A DNA stretch of 10,133 nucleotides from Crocosphaera chwakensis CCY0110 (GCF_000169335.1 NZ_AAXW01000104.1:1-10133); one strand, 5' to 3'; shown: positions 1-7,307, counted from the stretch's first letter. Notes: generated by a model not told the origin, from the letters alone. Numbers and translations: made by a program.

Positions 1-565
1 TTGTAACCCCATTATTGACTGTTTTATAAATTCTGTCATTAACTTGATCAATTTCGTCTCTTAACGCTTCTGGGTAGTAATCTCCAGGTTTTGCCCCAAG
101 ATGATTAAATTCACTGTTAAACATCCGAATAATTTCAGAGGATTCGTTATTAACAATCGTGTTAGTTTTCTTATCCCATAAAATAGGAACTGTCACCCTT
201 CCCGTGTAGTTTTCCTTCGCTTTGGTATAAACTTCATACAAATATTTAGCTTGATGAATGGAATCAGCAATTACCCCTTCTCCCGATTCAAACGTCCAAC
301 CATATTCCCCCATAAACCAGTGAACAACCGAAAGAGAAATCATCTTTTCTAGTCCTTTAATTACCCTAAAAATTAAGGTTCTGTGGGCCCAAGGACAAGC
401 ATAAGAAACATATAAATGATAACGATTAGCTTCAGCTTTAAATCCGTCTTTTCCTTCTTTGGTTATCCAGTGGCGAAACTGAGATTGTTGGCGAACAAAA
501 CGTCCCCCTGTACTTTTTGTATCGTACCATTGATCTTGCCAAACGCCGTCAATTAATAATCCCAT
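1..565 (-). CDS. Glutathionyl-hydroquinone reductase (Xi-class glutathione transferase), C-terminus cut by window edge
   Basis: My own translation from the ATG at 563-565 gives 188 codons open to the left edge, beginning MGLLIDGVWQDQWYDTKSTG, with a CPWAH motif whose cysteine is residue 57, followed by RTLIFRVIKGLEK and MGEYGWTF. The N-terminus, the CPWAH active site and the GGRF stretch are typical of the YqjG/ECM4 family. Members are usually about 320-330 residues, so roughly the N-terminal thioredoxin-fold half is present and the helical C-terminal domain lies outside the window. Known members are cytosolic and use the cysteine to reduce glutathionyl-hydroquinones with glutathione. The start is supported by an AGGA motif on the coding strand (576-579) that overlaps the stop codon of the upstream glycosyltransferase gene, which suggests translational coupling. 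Whether its substrate relates to the upstream sugar genes cannot be told from sequence. The family call is firm; the exact substrate is not. Confidence 0.93.
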   Translation of the reverse strand, partial: MGLLIDGVWQDQWYDTKSTGGRFVRQQSQFRHWITKEGKDGFKAEANRYHLYVSYACPWAHRTLIFRVIKGLEKMISLSVVHWFMGEYGWTFESGEGVIADSIHQAKYLYEVYTKAKENYTGRVTVPILWDKKTNTIVNNESSEIIRMFNSEFNHLGAKPGDYYPEALRDEIDQVNDRIYKTVNNGVT

Positions 566-575
566 TTTTAAATAA

Positions 576-579
576 TCCT
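576..579 (-). promoter_or_regulatory. Shine-Dalgarno AGGA for the glutathione transferase, overlapping the upstream stop
   Basis: On the minus strand AGGA lies 10 nt before the ATG at 565 and shares two bases with the TAG stop (578-580) of the glycosyltransferase. This arrangement fits coupled translation of the two genes and supports the chosen start. Confidence 0.5.
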
Positions 580-1567
580 AACTGGTTTGTGAGCGTACTT
601 TTTCAGTATAATCTTTTGGTTTTAATTGACGAAATTGTTTTAAAATTAGTTGCCGTAAGTGAAGGGGTAAATAGGACATTAATAAGCCTAAATCAGCTCT
701 TTTTGATGGTCCTAAAACTTGTTTTGATGAGGTCAACAATTCTCTTCCTTCTGCTGTTTTTCCTTGTTCAATTAATCTTAGTCCTAAGTCTTGTTGGGTC
801 TGGGCTAATTTTATTTTTCGTTTTTCTTCTAAGTCTTGATCTTGAAAGTTATAATTGTCAATACAATATAATTTTGCTTGTAAAAAGTGTAAATTTTGCC
901 CTAAACTGGTTTGTCCTCCATGAAAACGATATTCCATTAAATAGTTGGGTAAAAAATAGCCTATTTTCCCAATTAATGCCAATCTAACTAATAAATCAAA
1001 ATCTTCGCATCCATCGGCTTTTGGGTCCATATAGTCGACTTCTTTTAAACAAGAATAACGGAATAATGTTGACCCTACTTGTAAACTTTGATAATAAAAA
1101 GTTTGCCAATTTAAGTTTTGAATAATACCTTCTTTAAGTTTATCTTTACCCCAACGAACTGCATTGTCTTTTGTTGCAGATTCTATCCTTTTACTATCTT
1201 TATCAATCACCCAATGATTCGTACAAACAAAATCAACTGAGAGATTTTTCTCTAATATATTGACAGTTTTTTCTAGAAACTCCGGGGTTAAAGCATCATC
1301 ATCATCAAACTTAATAAAATAATTCCCTTGGGATGCTTCAAAACCCGATCGCATATTGCGACTTCTTCCCATATTTTTCTCATGACGAATATAACGAATT
1401 CGACTGTCTTGAAATCCTGCAACGACTTCAGGTGTATCATCAGGAGAAGCGTCGTCACAGATAATTAATTCAAAATTAGAATAGGTTTGATTAAGAACAC
1501 TATTAACCGCATAAGTAAGATAATGGGAACGGTTATAAGTTGGAATACAAACACTGACTTTAACCAT
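578..1567 (-). CDS. Family 2 glycosyltransferase (GT-A fold)
   Basis: This 329-residue protein transfers a sugar from a nucleotide-sugar donor, probably during synthesis of a surface polysaccharide; donor and acceptor are unknown. The N-terminus VSVCIPTYNRSHYL is the classic GT2 opening. D38-D39 in the ICDDASPDDT motif fit nucleotide binding, D88-D91 (FDDDD) form the metal-binding DxD region, and E188-D189 (CEDFDLLVRL) fit the catalytic base region. No signal peptide or clear membrane-spanning segment is visible; the C-terminal part (about 290-315) is a hydrophobic and basic helix that could touch the membrane. The gene starts 6 nt after the stop of the GT-A-like gene upstream and is followed after 12 nt by the glutathione transferase, so all three are probably co-transcribed. 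No good Shine-Dalgarno motif precedes the ATG, so translation may depend on coupling to the upstream gene. Confidence 0.93.
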   Translation of the reverse strand: MVKVSVCIPTYNRSHYLTYAVNSVLNQTYSNFELIICDDASPDDTPEVVAGFQDSRIRYIRHEKNMGRSRNMRSGFEASQGNYFIKFDDDDALTPEFLEKTVNILEKNLSVDFVCTNHWVIDKDSKRIESATKDNAVRWGKDKLKEGIIQNLNWQTFYYQSLQVGSTLFRYSCLKEVDYMDPKADGCEDFDLLVRLALIGKIGYFLPNYLMEYRFHGGQTSLGQNLHFLQAKLYCIDNYNFQDQDLEEKRKIKLAQTQQDLGLRLIEQGKTAEGRELLTSSKQVLGPSKRADLGLLMSYLPLHLRQLILKQFRQLKPKDYTEKVRSQTS

Positions 1568-1573
1568 AATATT

Positions 1574-2593
1574 TTAAGAGATTGTTCGCTTGATTTTTCC
1601 CATAATTCCTTGCAGTTTTCGAGTTGCTTTAGTGAGAGAAGTCGGCGGAGTTAATTGACTAGGTTTTTGGTCGGGATTTTTCAAAAAACGATAATATAAA
1701 AAGGTATCTTTATAGTTAATATCTGCATCTTCTCCTTGACATAAACGGGCGAAAGATGCCGAAGAATAATTCATGTAATGAATACGATGAATGGGCTTTA
1801 ATCCTTGCTCATTATAAAGGACATTATCAATACTGACAAAAGGATCAGCATCAGCACAGTTTCCGGTTCTATCTTGTCCATCCGAACTTTGGGTAAAATT
1901 GTAAATCGGTCTTTCACTGCGTAAAGTCAGATAGTTATAGAGAAAAACATCATCCCACCAGCCAATTCTATTAATCCATTCGACTTCTCTTTTGTTAATC
2001 AATTTATCTTCTAATTCTGCTAATTCTTCGGGAGGAAATAACCCTTTTTTCGAGCCAAAAAAACTAGCATCATGAATTTTAGGTCTAACTTGTTCTTCTG
2101 TATAGCAACCACTGGTTTCTATAATAGGAATATTTAAAGCTGCATTTTCCGTTGATTTACGATGTTCCCAGTCATCAAAAACAAAATCATAGTCTTCTAA
2201 CTTTTTAAATACATCCTCAACAGACTTCATAGCTAAATTATCAGCTTCGTAAAAAATAAACTGATCAAATTGCCCATCAAAGGCTACAAATTTACGATGT
2301 AAATGTCCCTTATACCATCTGGGGCGACTGGCTTTACTTTCTTTATTTCTCGGATGAGCTTCCCAAACTTTATGAGCAAAGTTTTCCCATCTATTAATGG
2401 AGGATTGATTCTCAAATAAACTCAAATTCGGACGATTTTTGATCTCTGCTTTGACTTTATCTAAACGCTCATCATAGGGAATAATACAAATAGGAAGTGA
2501 AGGACTAACATTGACTTCAATACTATTGAGTAACGCTATCAGTTGATCATAAACAACATCATTAGCTAGGGTATAAATTCCTTGAGATACCAT
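1574..2593 (-). CDS. Cyanobacterial GT-A-like protein, probable sugar transferase (resembles the Npun_R2821/Npun_R2823 family)
   Basis: This 339-residue soluble protein has no signal peptide or membrane helix. It opens with GIYTLANDVVYDQLIALLNS, then a PICIIPYDE strand. Next comes FIFYEADNLAM (residues 112-122), where E116 and D118 stand where GT8-like transferases carry their DxD metal site. D214-D215 (GWWDDVFLYN) and a late H269-R270-I-H272-Y motif could be further active-site positions. The pattern resembles a family of cyanobacterial proteins found near glycosyltransferases, named from memory after Nostoc punctiforme locus tags; that assignment should be confirmed. A nucleotide-sugar-dependent transferase role is inferred from the fold-like order of strands and the GT2 gene 6 nt downstream. 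A GAGGA ribosome binding site (2600-2604) lies 6 nt before the ATG, which supports the start. Donor and acceptor cannot be predicted. Confidence 0.75.
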   Translation of the reverse strand: MVSQGIYTLANDVVYDQLIALLNSIEVNVSPSLPICIIPYDERLDKVKAEIKNRPNLSLFENQSSINRWENFAHKVWEAHPRNKESKASRPRWYKGHLHRKFVAFDGQFDQFIFYEADNLAMKSVEDVFKKLEDYDFVFDDWEHRKSTENAALNIPIIETSGCYTEEQVRPKIHDASFFGSKKGLFPPEELAELEDKLINKREVEWINRIGWWDDVFLYNYLTLRSERPIYNFTQSSDGQDRTGNCADADPFVSIDNVLYNEQGLKPIHRIHYMNYSSASFARLCQGEDADINYKDTFLYYRFLKNPDQKPSQLTPPTSLTKATRKLQGIMGKIKRTIS

Positions 2594-2599
2594 AATTTT

Positions 2600-2604
2600 T
2601 CCTC
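2600..2604 (-). promoter_or_regulatory. Shine-Dalgarno GAGGA for the GT-A-like gene
   Basis: GAGGA on the minus strand, 6 nt before the ATG at 2593. It is one of the few clear ribosome binding sites in the window and fixes the start of the 339-residue protein. Confidence 0.6.
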
Positions 2605-2610
2605 AAATTT

Positions 2611-2793
2611 TTATGGCTTATTAACTAATATTTGACCAATTTGATATACCTCAAAACCAATAAATAAACATAAAATAATGGTAACCAATTTATTAAGCCA
2701 AGGAATATTACCTTTTCCGAAGAAAGAGGCCACAAATTTAGCAATCACAATTCCCATGGCCATGAAAACTAAAATTTTACCTAAGTTAGTCAT
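2611..2793 (-). CDS. Small two-helix membrane protein, function unknown
   Basis: I do not recognise this 60-residue protein as a named family. Residues about 5-25 (ILVFMAMGIVIAKFVASFF) and about 34-54 (NKLVTIILCLFIGFEVYQIG) are hydrophobic enough to span the membrane, joined by a short glycine/proline loop (GKGNIPWLNK). The two helices would form a hairpin in the plasma or thylakoid membrane. Its reality is supported by a strong AGAGGT ribosome binding site 6 nt before the ATG, by a gap of only 17 nt to the next gene, and by position in a co-directional run. It lies between a membrane-anchored kinase and sugar-transfer genes, so it could be an accessory subunit of either, but nothing in the sequence shows a function. 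No cysteines or charged residues suggest a cofactor site. Confidence 0.7.
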   Translation of the reverse strand: MTNLGKILVFMAMGIVIAKFVASFFGKGNIPWLNKLVTIILCLFIGFEVYQIGQILVNKP

Positions 2794-2799
2794 TTGTTT

Positions 2800-2805
2800 A
2801 CCTCT
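2800..2805 (-). promoter_or_regulatory. Strong Shine-Dalgarno AGAGGT for the 60-residue membrane protein
   Basis: AGAGGT on the minus strand, 6 nt before the ATG at 2793. A match this good at ideal spacing argues that the very short gene is translated. Confidence 0.65.
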
Positions 2806-2857
2806 AATTAATCTTTACGTAAGCAAAAACGATGTCAATCTAAGTTTAAATTAGGAA

Positions 2858-4276
2858 CTACTGAGAAAAATTACTATCAGGTAAGATGGTATTTTCTAGA
2901 TTAGCACCTTCCATATTCGCACCCCCTAAATTGGCTCCTTCTAAGTTACTTTTAATCAGCCGTGTGTATTTTAGTTTAGCATTAAGTAAGTTAGCAAATT
3001 TAAAATTAGTTTGGGTTAAATTGGCACCATTTAAAATGGCTCCTTCGAGGTTAGCTCCTTCGAGGTTGGCTCCTTCGAGGTTAGCCTCCATGAGATTAAC
3101 CCCTTTCAAAATAGCCCCTTCTAAATTCGCTCCTGTTAGAGTAACACCTTTTAAGTAAGCATTGCTGAGATTGACTCTCCTTAAGTCAGCATTAGCTAGA
3201 TTGGAATCTTTCAGGTTAGAATCTTTTAAGTTGGCTTGGGCTAATTTAACCCCGATTAAATTTCCTTGTCTTAACGTCAGATGGCGTAAATAACACCCCT
3301 CACAGTTTTTGCTTGTTAAAAGCAGTCTAACAGTGCGGCCTTGCCAATACATAAACCCTGTCATTCCTGCTAAAGCAAGAGCAACCAGAATAGTGATCCC
3401 TAAGATAATTGATTTTAGAGAATACTTCTTTAATATTGGTCGATAAAGGAAAAACGATGTTTTTTTTTCAATACTCAAAGATTTTAAAGCTTGATAAGCA
3501 GTTAAGGCATCAGCAAAGCGATCGCTTTGTTTAGGCGCAGTCATTTTCCTTAACCATCGTCGAAAACGGGGATGAAGATGGAGCAGTAAATGTTGATAAT
3601 GCAGTTGATAACCGTGGGGATCGAGTAATTGATTAATATTGTGGGCTGAACTGCCAGTCAACAGACAAACCAGTGTCGCCCCTAGACTATAAAGATCGGA
3701 GGCTGTGGTTAATTGACGGTTAAACATTTCTTCTGGGGGCATAAACCCTACCGTTCCCCGAATGCTGCTACTCATGCCAAGATCGCAACTACCCATCCTA
3801 GCAAAACCAAAGTCAATTAAATAAACTTTTAACCCATTGTCTGGGTCAATTAAGATGTTATCGGGCTTAATATCTCCATGAATGATGGGAGGATGATGTT
3901 TTTGTAAGTAGATGAGGATTTCTAAGAGATTGAGGGCGACTTGTTTAATTTCTGGGGGGCTTAACCCTTTGATTTGCCCCAGGGACTGTCCTTGTTTATA
4001 TTCTTGAACTAAACAAAAGCCGTTCGGGGTTTCAAAGGAGTCGAGATAACGGGGAATACTGGCTAGATTTAGCGATCGCAAGACGCGAATTTCTGATTGA
4101 TGGGCTTGATAACTATTCCAATTACCAATTTTGGCGAACTGGTATTTTTTAATAACCACAGTTTTTTGGGTATCAACATGAGAGGCGAGATAAGTCACTC
4201 GTCCTCCTGTACTGTTTTTTCCTAAGACTTGTTCTATGTGGTAGTTGTACTGTAAAAAGTTGGGATATCTAGCCAT
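2858..4276 (-). CDS. Membrane-anchored serine/threonine protein kinase with C-terminal pentapeptide repeats
   Basis: This 472-residue protein has an N-terminal Hanks-type kinase domain (about 10-265), one membrane helix (about 287-311) and a pentapeptide-repeat domain (about 325-472). Kinase landmarks visible are a glycine-loop region G19-G25, K43 in VVIKK, a possible αC E62, the catalytic loop HGDIKPDN (133-140, D135), DFG (155-157), PPE in place of APE (180-182), SDLYSLG (193-199) and the late arginine R253. The catalytic loop is HGD instead of HRD, so this is a non-RD kinase. A CEGCYL motif opens the repeats, whose units follow A(N/D)LxG and should fold as a right-handed quadrilateral β-helix. 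The order recalls SpkB-like cyanobacterial kinases, but no symbol is given because the match is only by architecture. With one membrane helix, kinase and repeats should lie on opposite sides of the membrane. The start 37 nt after sir, preceded by a G-rich TTGGGGGG stretch, suggests co-transcription with sir. Confidence 0.93.
   Translation of the reverse strand: MARYPNFLQYNYHIEQVLGKNSTGGRVTYLASHVDTQKTVVIKKYQFAKIGNWNSYQAHQSEIRVLRSLNLASIPRYLDSFETPNGFCLVQEYKQGQSLGQIKGLSPPEIKQVALNLLEILIYLQKHHPPIIHGDIKPDNILIDPDNGLKVYLIDFGFARMGSCDLGMSSSIRGTVGFMPPEEMFNRQLTTASDLYSLGATLVCLLTGSSAHNINQLLDPHGYQLHYQHLLLHLHPRFRRWLRKMTAPKQSDRFADALTAYQALKSLSIEKKTSFFLYRPILKKYSLKSIILGITILVALALAGMTGFMYWQGRTVRLLLTSKNCEGCYLRHLTLRQGNLIGVKLAQANLKDSNLKDSNLANADLRRVNLSNAYLKGVTLTGANLEGAILKGVNLMEANLEGANLEGANLEGAILNGANLTQTNFKFANLLNAKLKYTRLIKSNLEGANLGGANMEGANLENTILPDSNFSQ
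3039..3083 (-). repeat. Three near-identical 15-bp tandem units inside the pentapeptide-repeat domain
   Basis: Three consecutive 15-bp copies (3039-3053, 3054-3068, 3069-3083), read on the plus strand as GCTCCTTCGAGGTTA with one A/G difference in the middle copy. Each encodes one LEGAN pentapeptide unit of the kinase. Neighbouring repeat units differ much more at the DNA level, so these copies look recently duplicated and are a place where repeat number could change between strains without breaking the frame. Confidence 0.8.
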
Positions 4277-4313
4277 ATTCCCCCCAAGTTAAAGCATAAG
4301 CCCTAATTAGGAT

Positions 4314-6221
4314 TTACTGCTCACCGAAATAGGCTTCTAATGCCTGTTGCACAATATGATTCATCGGCCGGTTTTCTTCCTGGGACGCTTGTTTGAGACG
4401 GACAAACATAGCATCAGGAACACTGACTCGGTGTTGATTTTTGCGAACACGGCGACGTTTTTTCGGGCTATAACTTTCTGAGAAGGTTCTTAAGGCATCG
4501 AAGCCCACTCTTTGACAAAATTGCCCAAAACTTTCTTTGTCGATTTTTTCTTCTTTGTAGTAAGCAAATAATGGTTCTAAGAAGCTCTCGATGTCTTTTT
4601 CTGGTAATTTATCGATGTAGGGTTGAGCTAACTGGGTTTGATTGGGATCGCCTCCTAACCAAATTTGATACATTCCGGGTGCGCTGCCCACAAACCCTAA
4701 TTCGGCCATGTAGGGACGGGCGCAACCGTTGGGACATCCGGTCATTCTGATGACGATGGTTTGCTCTCCTAAGCCCAGATGCTTTAAAACCCCTTTAATG
4801 CGTTCTAAAATCCCTGGTAATGCCCGTTCTGATTCAGCTATGGCTAGTCCACAGGTGGGTAAAGCAGGACAGGCCATGGAATATCGGGTTAAGGTGTCGA
4901 TTTTTTCAGGATCACTGACAATGCCACAGTGAACTAAAATGCTATCGATGCCGGCTTTATGTTCGGGGTCAATCTCATAGAAAATGAGGTTATGATTAGC
5001 GGTTAAACGCATGGGTAGGGCATATTCGTCCGTAATTTTTTTCAGTGCGCTTTTTAACTGAAAACTACCCTCATCCTTCACCCGACCATTTTCGATAGAG
5101 ATGCCTAAAAAGAGCTTGCCGTCTCCTTGTTCATGCCAACCAAGATAATCTTCATATTTCCAGTCTGGAAGGGGTTTAAATGGTTCTAAGGCTTTCCCTA
5201 AATAGTCTTCTACCTTTCCTCTAAATTTTTCGATTCCCCAATCTTGGATCAGGTATTTCATGCGGGCGTGACGGCGTTGGGTGCGATCGCCATAATCTCT
5301 TTGGGTGGCTAAGATGGCTTTCATCAAGTCAAATATATCGTCTTTAGCCACATATCCTAGGGGTTCAGCTAATCTAGCAAAGGTTTCTTCTTTGTTGTGG
5401 GTGCGACCCATTCCGCCCCCGGTCAGGACGTTAAACCCTAATAATTCTCCACTGTCGTCGGTGATCACCACTAAACTGACATCATGGGTGTAGAGATCGA
5501 TGGAGTTATCCCCTGGTACGGTAACGCTACACTTAAATTTACGGGGCATATAATGCTCTCCGTAAAGGGGTTCTTCGCTATCTTTAACGATGATTCCGTT
5601 GCCATTCCGTTGACGAGCGGACACCACTTCAGGATCTTCTTCAACACTAATGGCTTTTTCCCCATCTAACCAAATTTCGTAATAGGCATTGGTTTGGGGT
5701 CGTAAGAGATCGGCTATTTTATCGGCGTATTCCCAAGTATATTGATAGTCTGGGCGATTTTTAAACGGTGCTGCTGGTGCCATAACGTTGCGGTTAAGAT
5801 CCCCACAGGCTCCTAGGGTTGATCCCATGCTCTTGACAATGGAAGCGATCGCTGATTTTAAATTTTTCTTTAAAATCCCATGAACTTGAAACCCTTGTCG
5901 GGTGGTAACTCGTAGGGTGTGGTTGCCATATTCATCACTGAGGCGATCGAGGGTAGAATAAAGTTGCGCGGGTATAAAACCCCCTGGATTACGGGTCCGC
6001 AACATCATCTGATAATCTTTTTCTTGCCCTTTGACTCGGTTATCTCGGTTATCTTGTTGATAAGACCCATGAAATTTGAGTATTTGAACTGCATCTTGGC
6101 TAAAATGGGTGCTATCTTCTAATAATTCGCTTTTTAACGGCTCTCTTAAGAAATTGCTACGTTCTTTAATGTTTTCTAGTTTAGAAACTTTGCGGGTAGG
6201 TGAAACAGGAGTTTTGACCAT
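4314..6221 (-). CDS. sir: Ferredoxin-dependent assimilatory sulfite reductase with a C-terminal ribbon-helix-helix-like tail
   Basis: This 635-residue cytosolic enzyme reduces sulfite to sulfide with six electrons from ferredoxin, the last reductive step before cysteine synthesis. The siroheme/[4Fe-4S] ligands are visible as C451 and C457 (ACPALPTCGLA) and C496 and C500 (TGCPNGCARPYMAELG). The N-terminal half carries MMLRTRNPGGF (72-82) and TTRQGFQVHG (106-115), with arginines typical of anion binding in this superfamily, and GACGDLNRN (137-145). The sulfite reductase call over nitrite reductase rests on overall resemblance to cyanobacterial and plant Sir, including the GFVGSAPGMYQIWLGG region (509-524). 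The core ends near residue 580. Residues 583-635 add a basic stretch (PKKRRRVRKNQHR) and a strand-helix-helix segment resembling ribbon-helix-helix DNA-binding domains. There is no Shine-Dalgarno motif before the ATG, as is common in cyanobacteria. It heads the minus-strand run, with the kinase gene 37 nt downstream. Confidence 0.95.
   Translation of the reverse strand: MVKTPVSPTRKVSKLENIKERSNFLREPLKSELLEDSTHFSQDAVQILKFHGSYQQDNRDNRVKGQEKDYQMMLRTRNPGGFIPAQLYSTLDRLSDEYGNHTLRVTTRQGFQVHGILKKNLKSAIASIVKSMGSTLGACGDLNRNVMAPAAPFKNRPDYQYTWEYADKIADLLRPQTNAYYEIWLDGEKAISVEEDPEVVSARQRNGNGIIVKDSEEPLYGEHYMPRKFKCSVTVPGDNSIDLYTHDVSLVVITDDSGELLGFNVLTGGGMGRTHNKEETFARLAEPLGYVAKDDIFDLMKAILATQRDYGDRTQRRHARMKYLIQDWGIEKFRGKVEDYLGKALEPFKPLPDWKYEDYLGWHEQGDGKLFLGISIENGRVKDEGSFQLKSALKKITDEYALPMRLTANHNLIFYEIDPEHKAGIDSILVHCGIVSDPEKIDTLTRYSMACPALPTCGLAIAESERALPGILERIKGVLKHLGLGEQTIVIRMTGCPNGCARPYMAELGFVGSAPGMYQIWLGGDPNQTQLAQPYIDKLPEKDIESFLEPLFAYYKEEKIDKESFGQFCQRVGFDALRTFSESYSPKKRRRVRKNQHRVSVPDAMFVRLKQASQEENRPMNHIVQQALEAYFGEQ
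4317..4475 (-). other. Part of sir encoding the basic, ribbon-helix-helix-like tail (residues 583-635)
   Basis: The encoded tail has a lysine/arginine cluster (PKKRRRVRKNQHR, 586-598), then HRVSVP as a candidate β-strand (597-602), a first helix around 603-616 and a second around 619-633 (NHIVQQALEAYF). The order and the NHIVQQAL pattern match the general form of CopG/Arc-type ribbon-helix-helix domains. The tail comes after the last part expected of the sulfite reductase fold. DNA binding is an inference; the segment could also be a dimerisation or ferredoxin-docking tail. Confidence 0.5.
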
Positions 6222-6425
6222 TGCAATTGATTATTAAATGCGGTACTAATCTAACTTTTTTTCTATATTGCTCAGTCAGATTATGAGTGACTTTTTCTAT
6301 TTTAACTGTTTTGAGTCTTTTTGATTCTTTAAAAAATGTGACAAAATATCTTTCCTCTTTGTAAAGACTTTAGTCTTTCATACTAACTGTGGCACTAATG
6401 AAGATTTGATATTATTGGTTATCAA
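6222..6425. promoter_or_regulatory. Spacer upstream of sir, containing its control region
   Basis: This 204-nt spacer is AT-rich and has no open reading frame of note. It must carry the promoter of sir, but no convincing -35/-10 pair stands out. Visible structure is a palindrome at 6363-6378 and a weak inverted pair AGTCA...TGACT near 6275-6296. No recognisable NtcA-type GTA-N8-TAC site was found by eye. On the other side it receives the 3' end of the broken GT87 gene, with no T-rich hairpin to serve as its terminator. Confidence 0.5.
6363..6378. promoter_or_regulatory. Palindrome AAAGACT-TT-AGTCTTT, candidate operator upstream of sir
   Basis: Two perfect 7-bp arms with a 2-bp centre, about 142 bp before the sir start codon. 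The nearly absent loop favours a dimeric protein site over an RNA hairpin. The sulfur regulator CysR or another factor is possible, but the binding protein cannot be named from sequence. Confidence 0.3.
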
Positions 6426-7064
6426 TTATAGATTAGACTCTTTTTTCCTCAGCAGCCTAACTATTAGAAAGACTAATAAAAAGTTTCTTGAATTCAATGC
6501 TAATATTAACCCCCAATCTCCTGATGATAATAGATGATAATTAAATGGATAAATAAATATTGTTAAGGCAAATATAATCAAAAAAGTAATGTTTTCTATC
6601 AAGTTTAAAAATGGAATAAAAGGCAGTATCCAAATAATATATTGTGCCGAAAATACTTTGTTAGTTACCATAAATAAGGATAAAGCTAAGACAACATATT
6701 TGACTAAATTAGTAACTTCTAATTTTTTCTCTTTATCAAACCTATCATACTTAGAAAAATCTTTTTTTTCTTTTATCAAGATTATTAAAAAGAGAAATAA
6801 AAAAACAAAAGGTAGTATCTTAGCAACAAAATCGGCTAGAAATAAGTTTAGATGTAAAGCTCCATAATTATAGATGATTACAGATGTTTCCTGATGAATC
6901 CATTTAACTTTATTTAATAATAAAATTATTCCTCCAAGAAGTGTCTCTATCTGTAAACCTCTTTGCTTATGATAATTTAAAAAATATCCAGCACTATCAA
7001 CATCAATAAAAAACAAAGGTAAACAAACAAGAATAATTGTTATGGCTGTAGATAAACATAATTG

Positions 7065-7067
7065 CTA
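7065..7067 (-). other. In-frame TAG stop inside the GT87 pseudogene
   Basis: On the minus strand the frame reads KNFRAC, then TAG, then QLCLSTAITIILVCLPLFF and on into the YHKQRGLQIE motif with no frame change. A single base substitution would explain it. Confidence 0.85.
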
Positions 7068-7307
7068 ACAAGCTCGAAAGTTTTTTCTTTGAAAAAAATA
7101 AATGATGAAAACAGGCAATAAAATAACTGGATATAATTTGGCTAAAATCCCACAACCTAAAAGTATTCCGCTGATTATTGGCTGCTTAAACAGATAATAA
7201 AAAGCTAAAATAGTCAAAAAAGAAGGAAATAAATCATAACGCCAAGGCAATAAAGGTAGAGAAACTAAAATCAACAAACTATAACTGATTAAACTATTTA
7301 TATAATG

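Noticed and set aside
517..987. Plus-strand open frame of 156 codons rich in Leu/Val
   Set aside because: It lies opposite the glycosyltransferase and glutathione transferase genes, both strongly supported on the minus strand; the hydrophobic look comes from AT-rich antisense.
2886..3158. Plus-strand open frame of 90 codons opposite the kinase gene
   Set aside because: It is the complement of the pentapeptide-repeat region; its repeated PSKLAPSRLAP pattern only mirrors the 15-bp periodicity.
3514..3529. 16-bp perfect palindrome CAAAGCGATCGCTTTG as an operator
   Set aside because: It is a HIP1 octamer with chance extension inside the kinase coding region; HIP1 sites are dispersed throughout cyanobacterial genomes.
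4302..4311. Palindrome CCTAATTAGG between sir and the kinase gene as a terminator
   Set aside because: It has no loop and no following T-tract on the minus strand, so it cannot act as an intrinsic terminator; 10 bp of AT-rich symmetry is expected by chance.
6589..6867. Plus-strand open frame of 92 codons opposite the GT87 gene
   Set aside because: Low-complexity Lys/Ser-rich translation with no ribosome binding site; it is antisense to recognisable GT87 sequence.
6426..7016. Independent 196-residue membrane protein gene
   Set aside because: Its apparent start is a TTG in the middle of an open frame that continues upstream to the TAG at 7065, and its first motif is internal to GT87 proteins.
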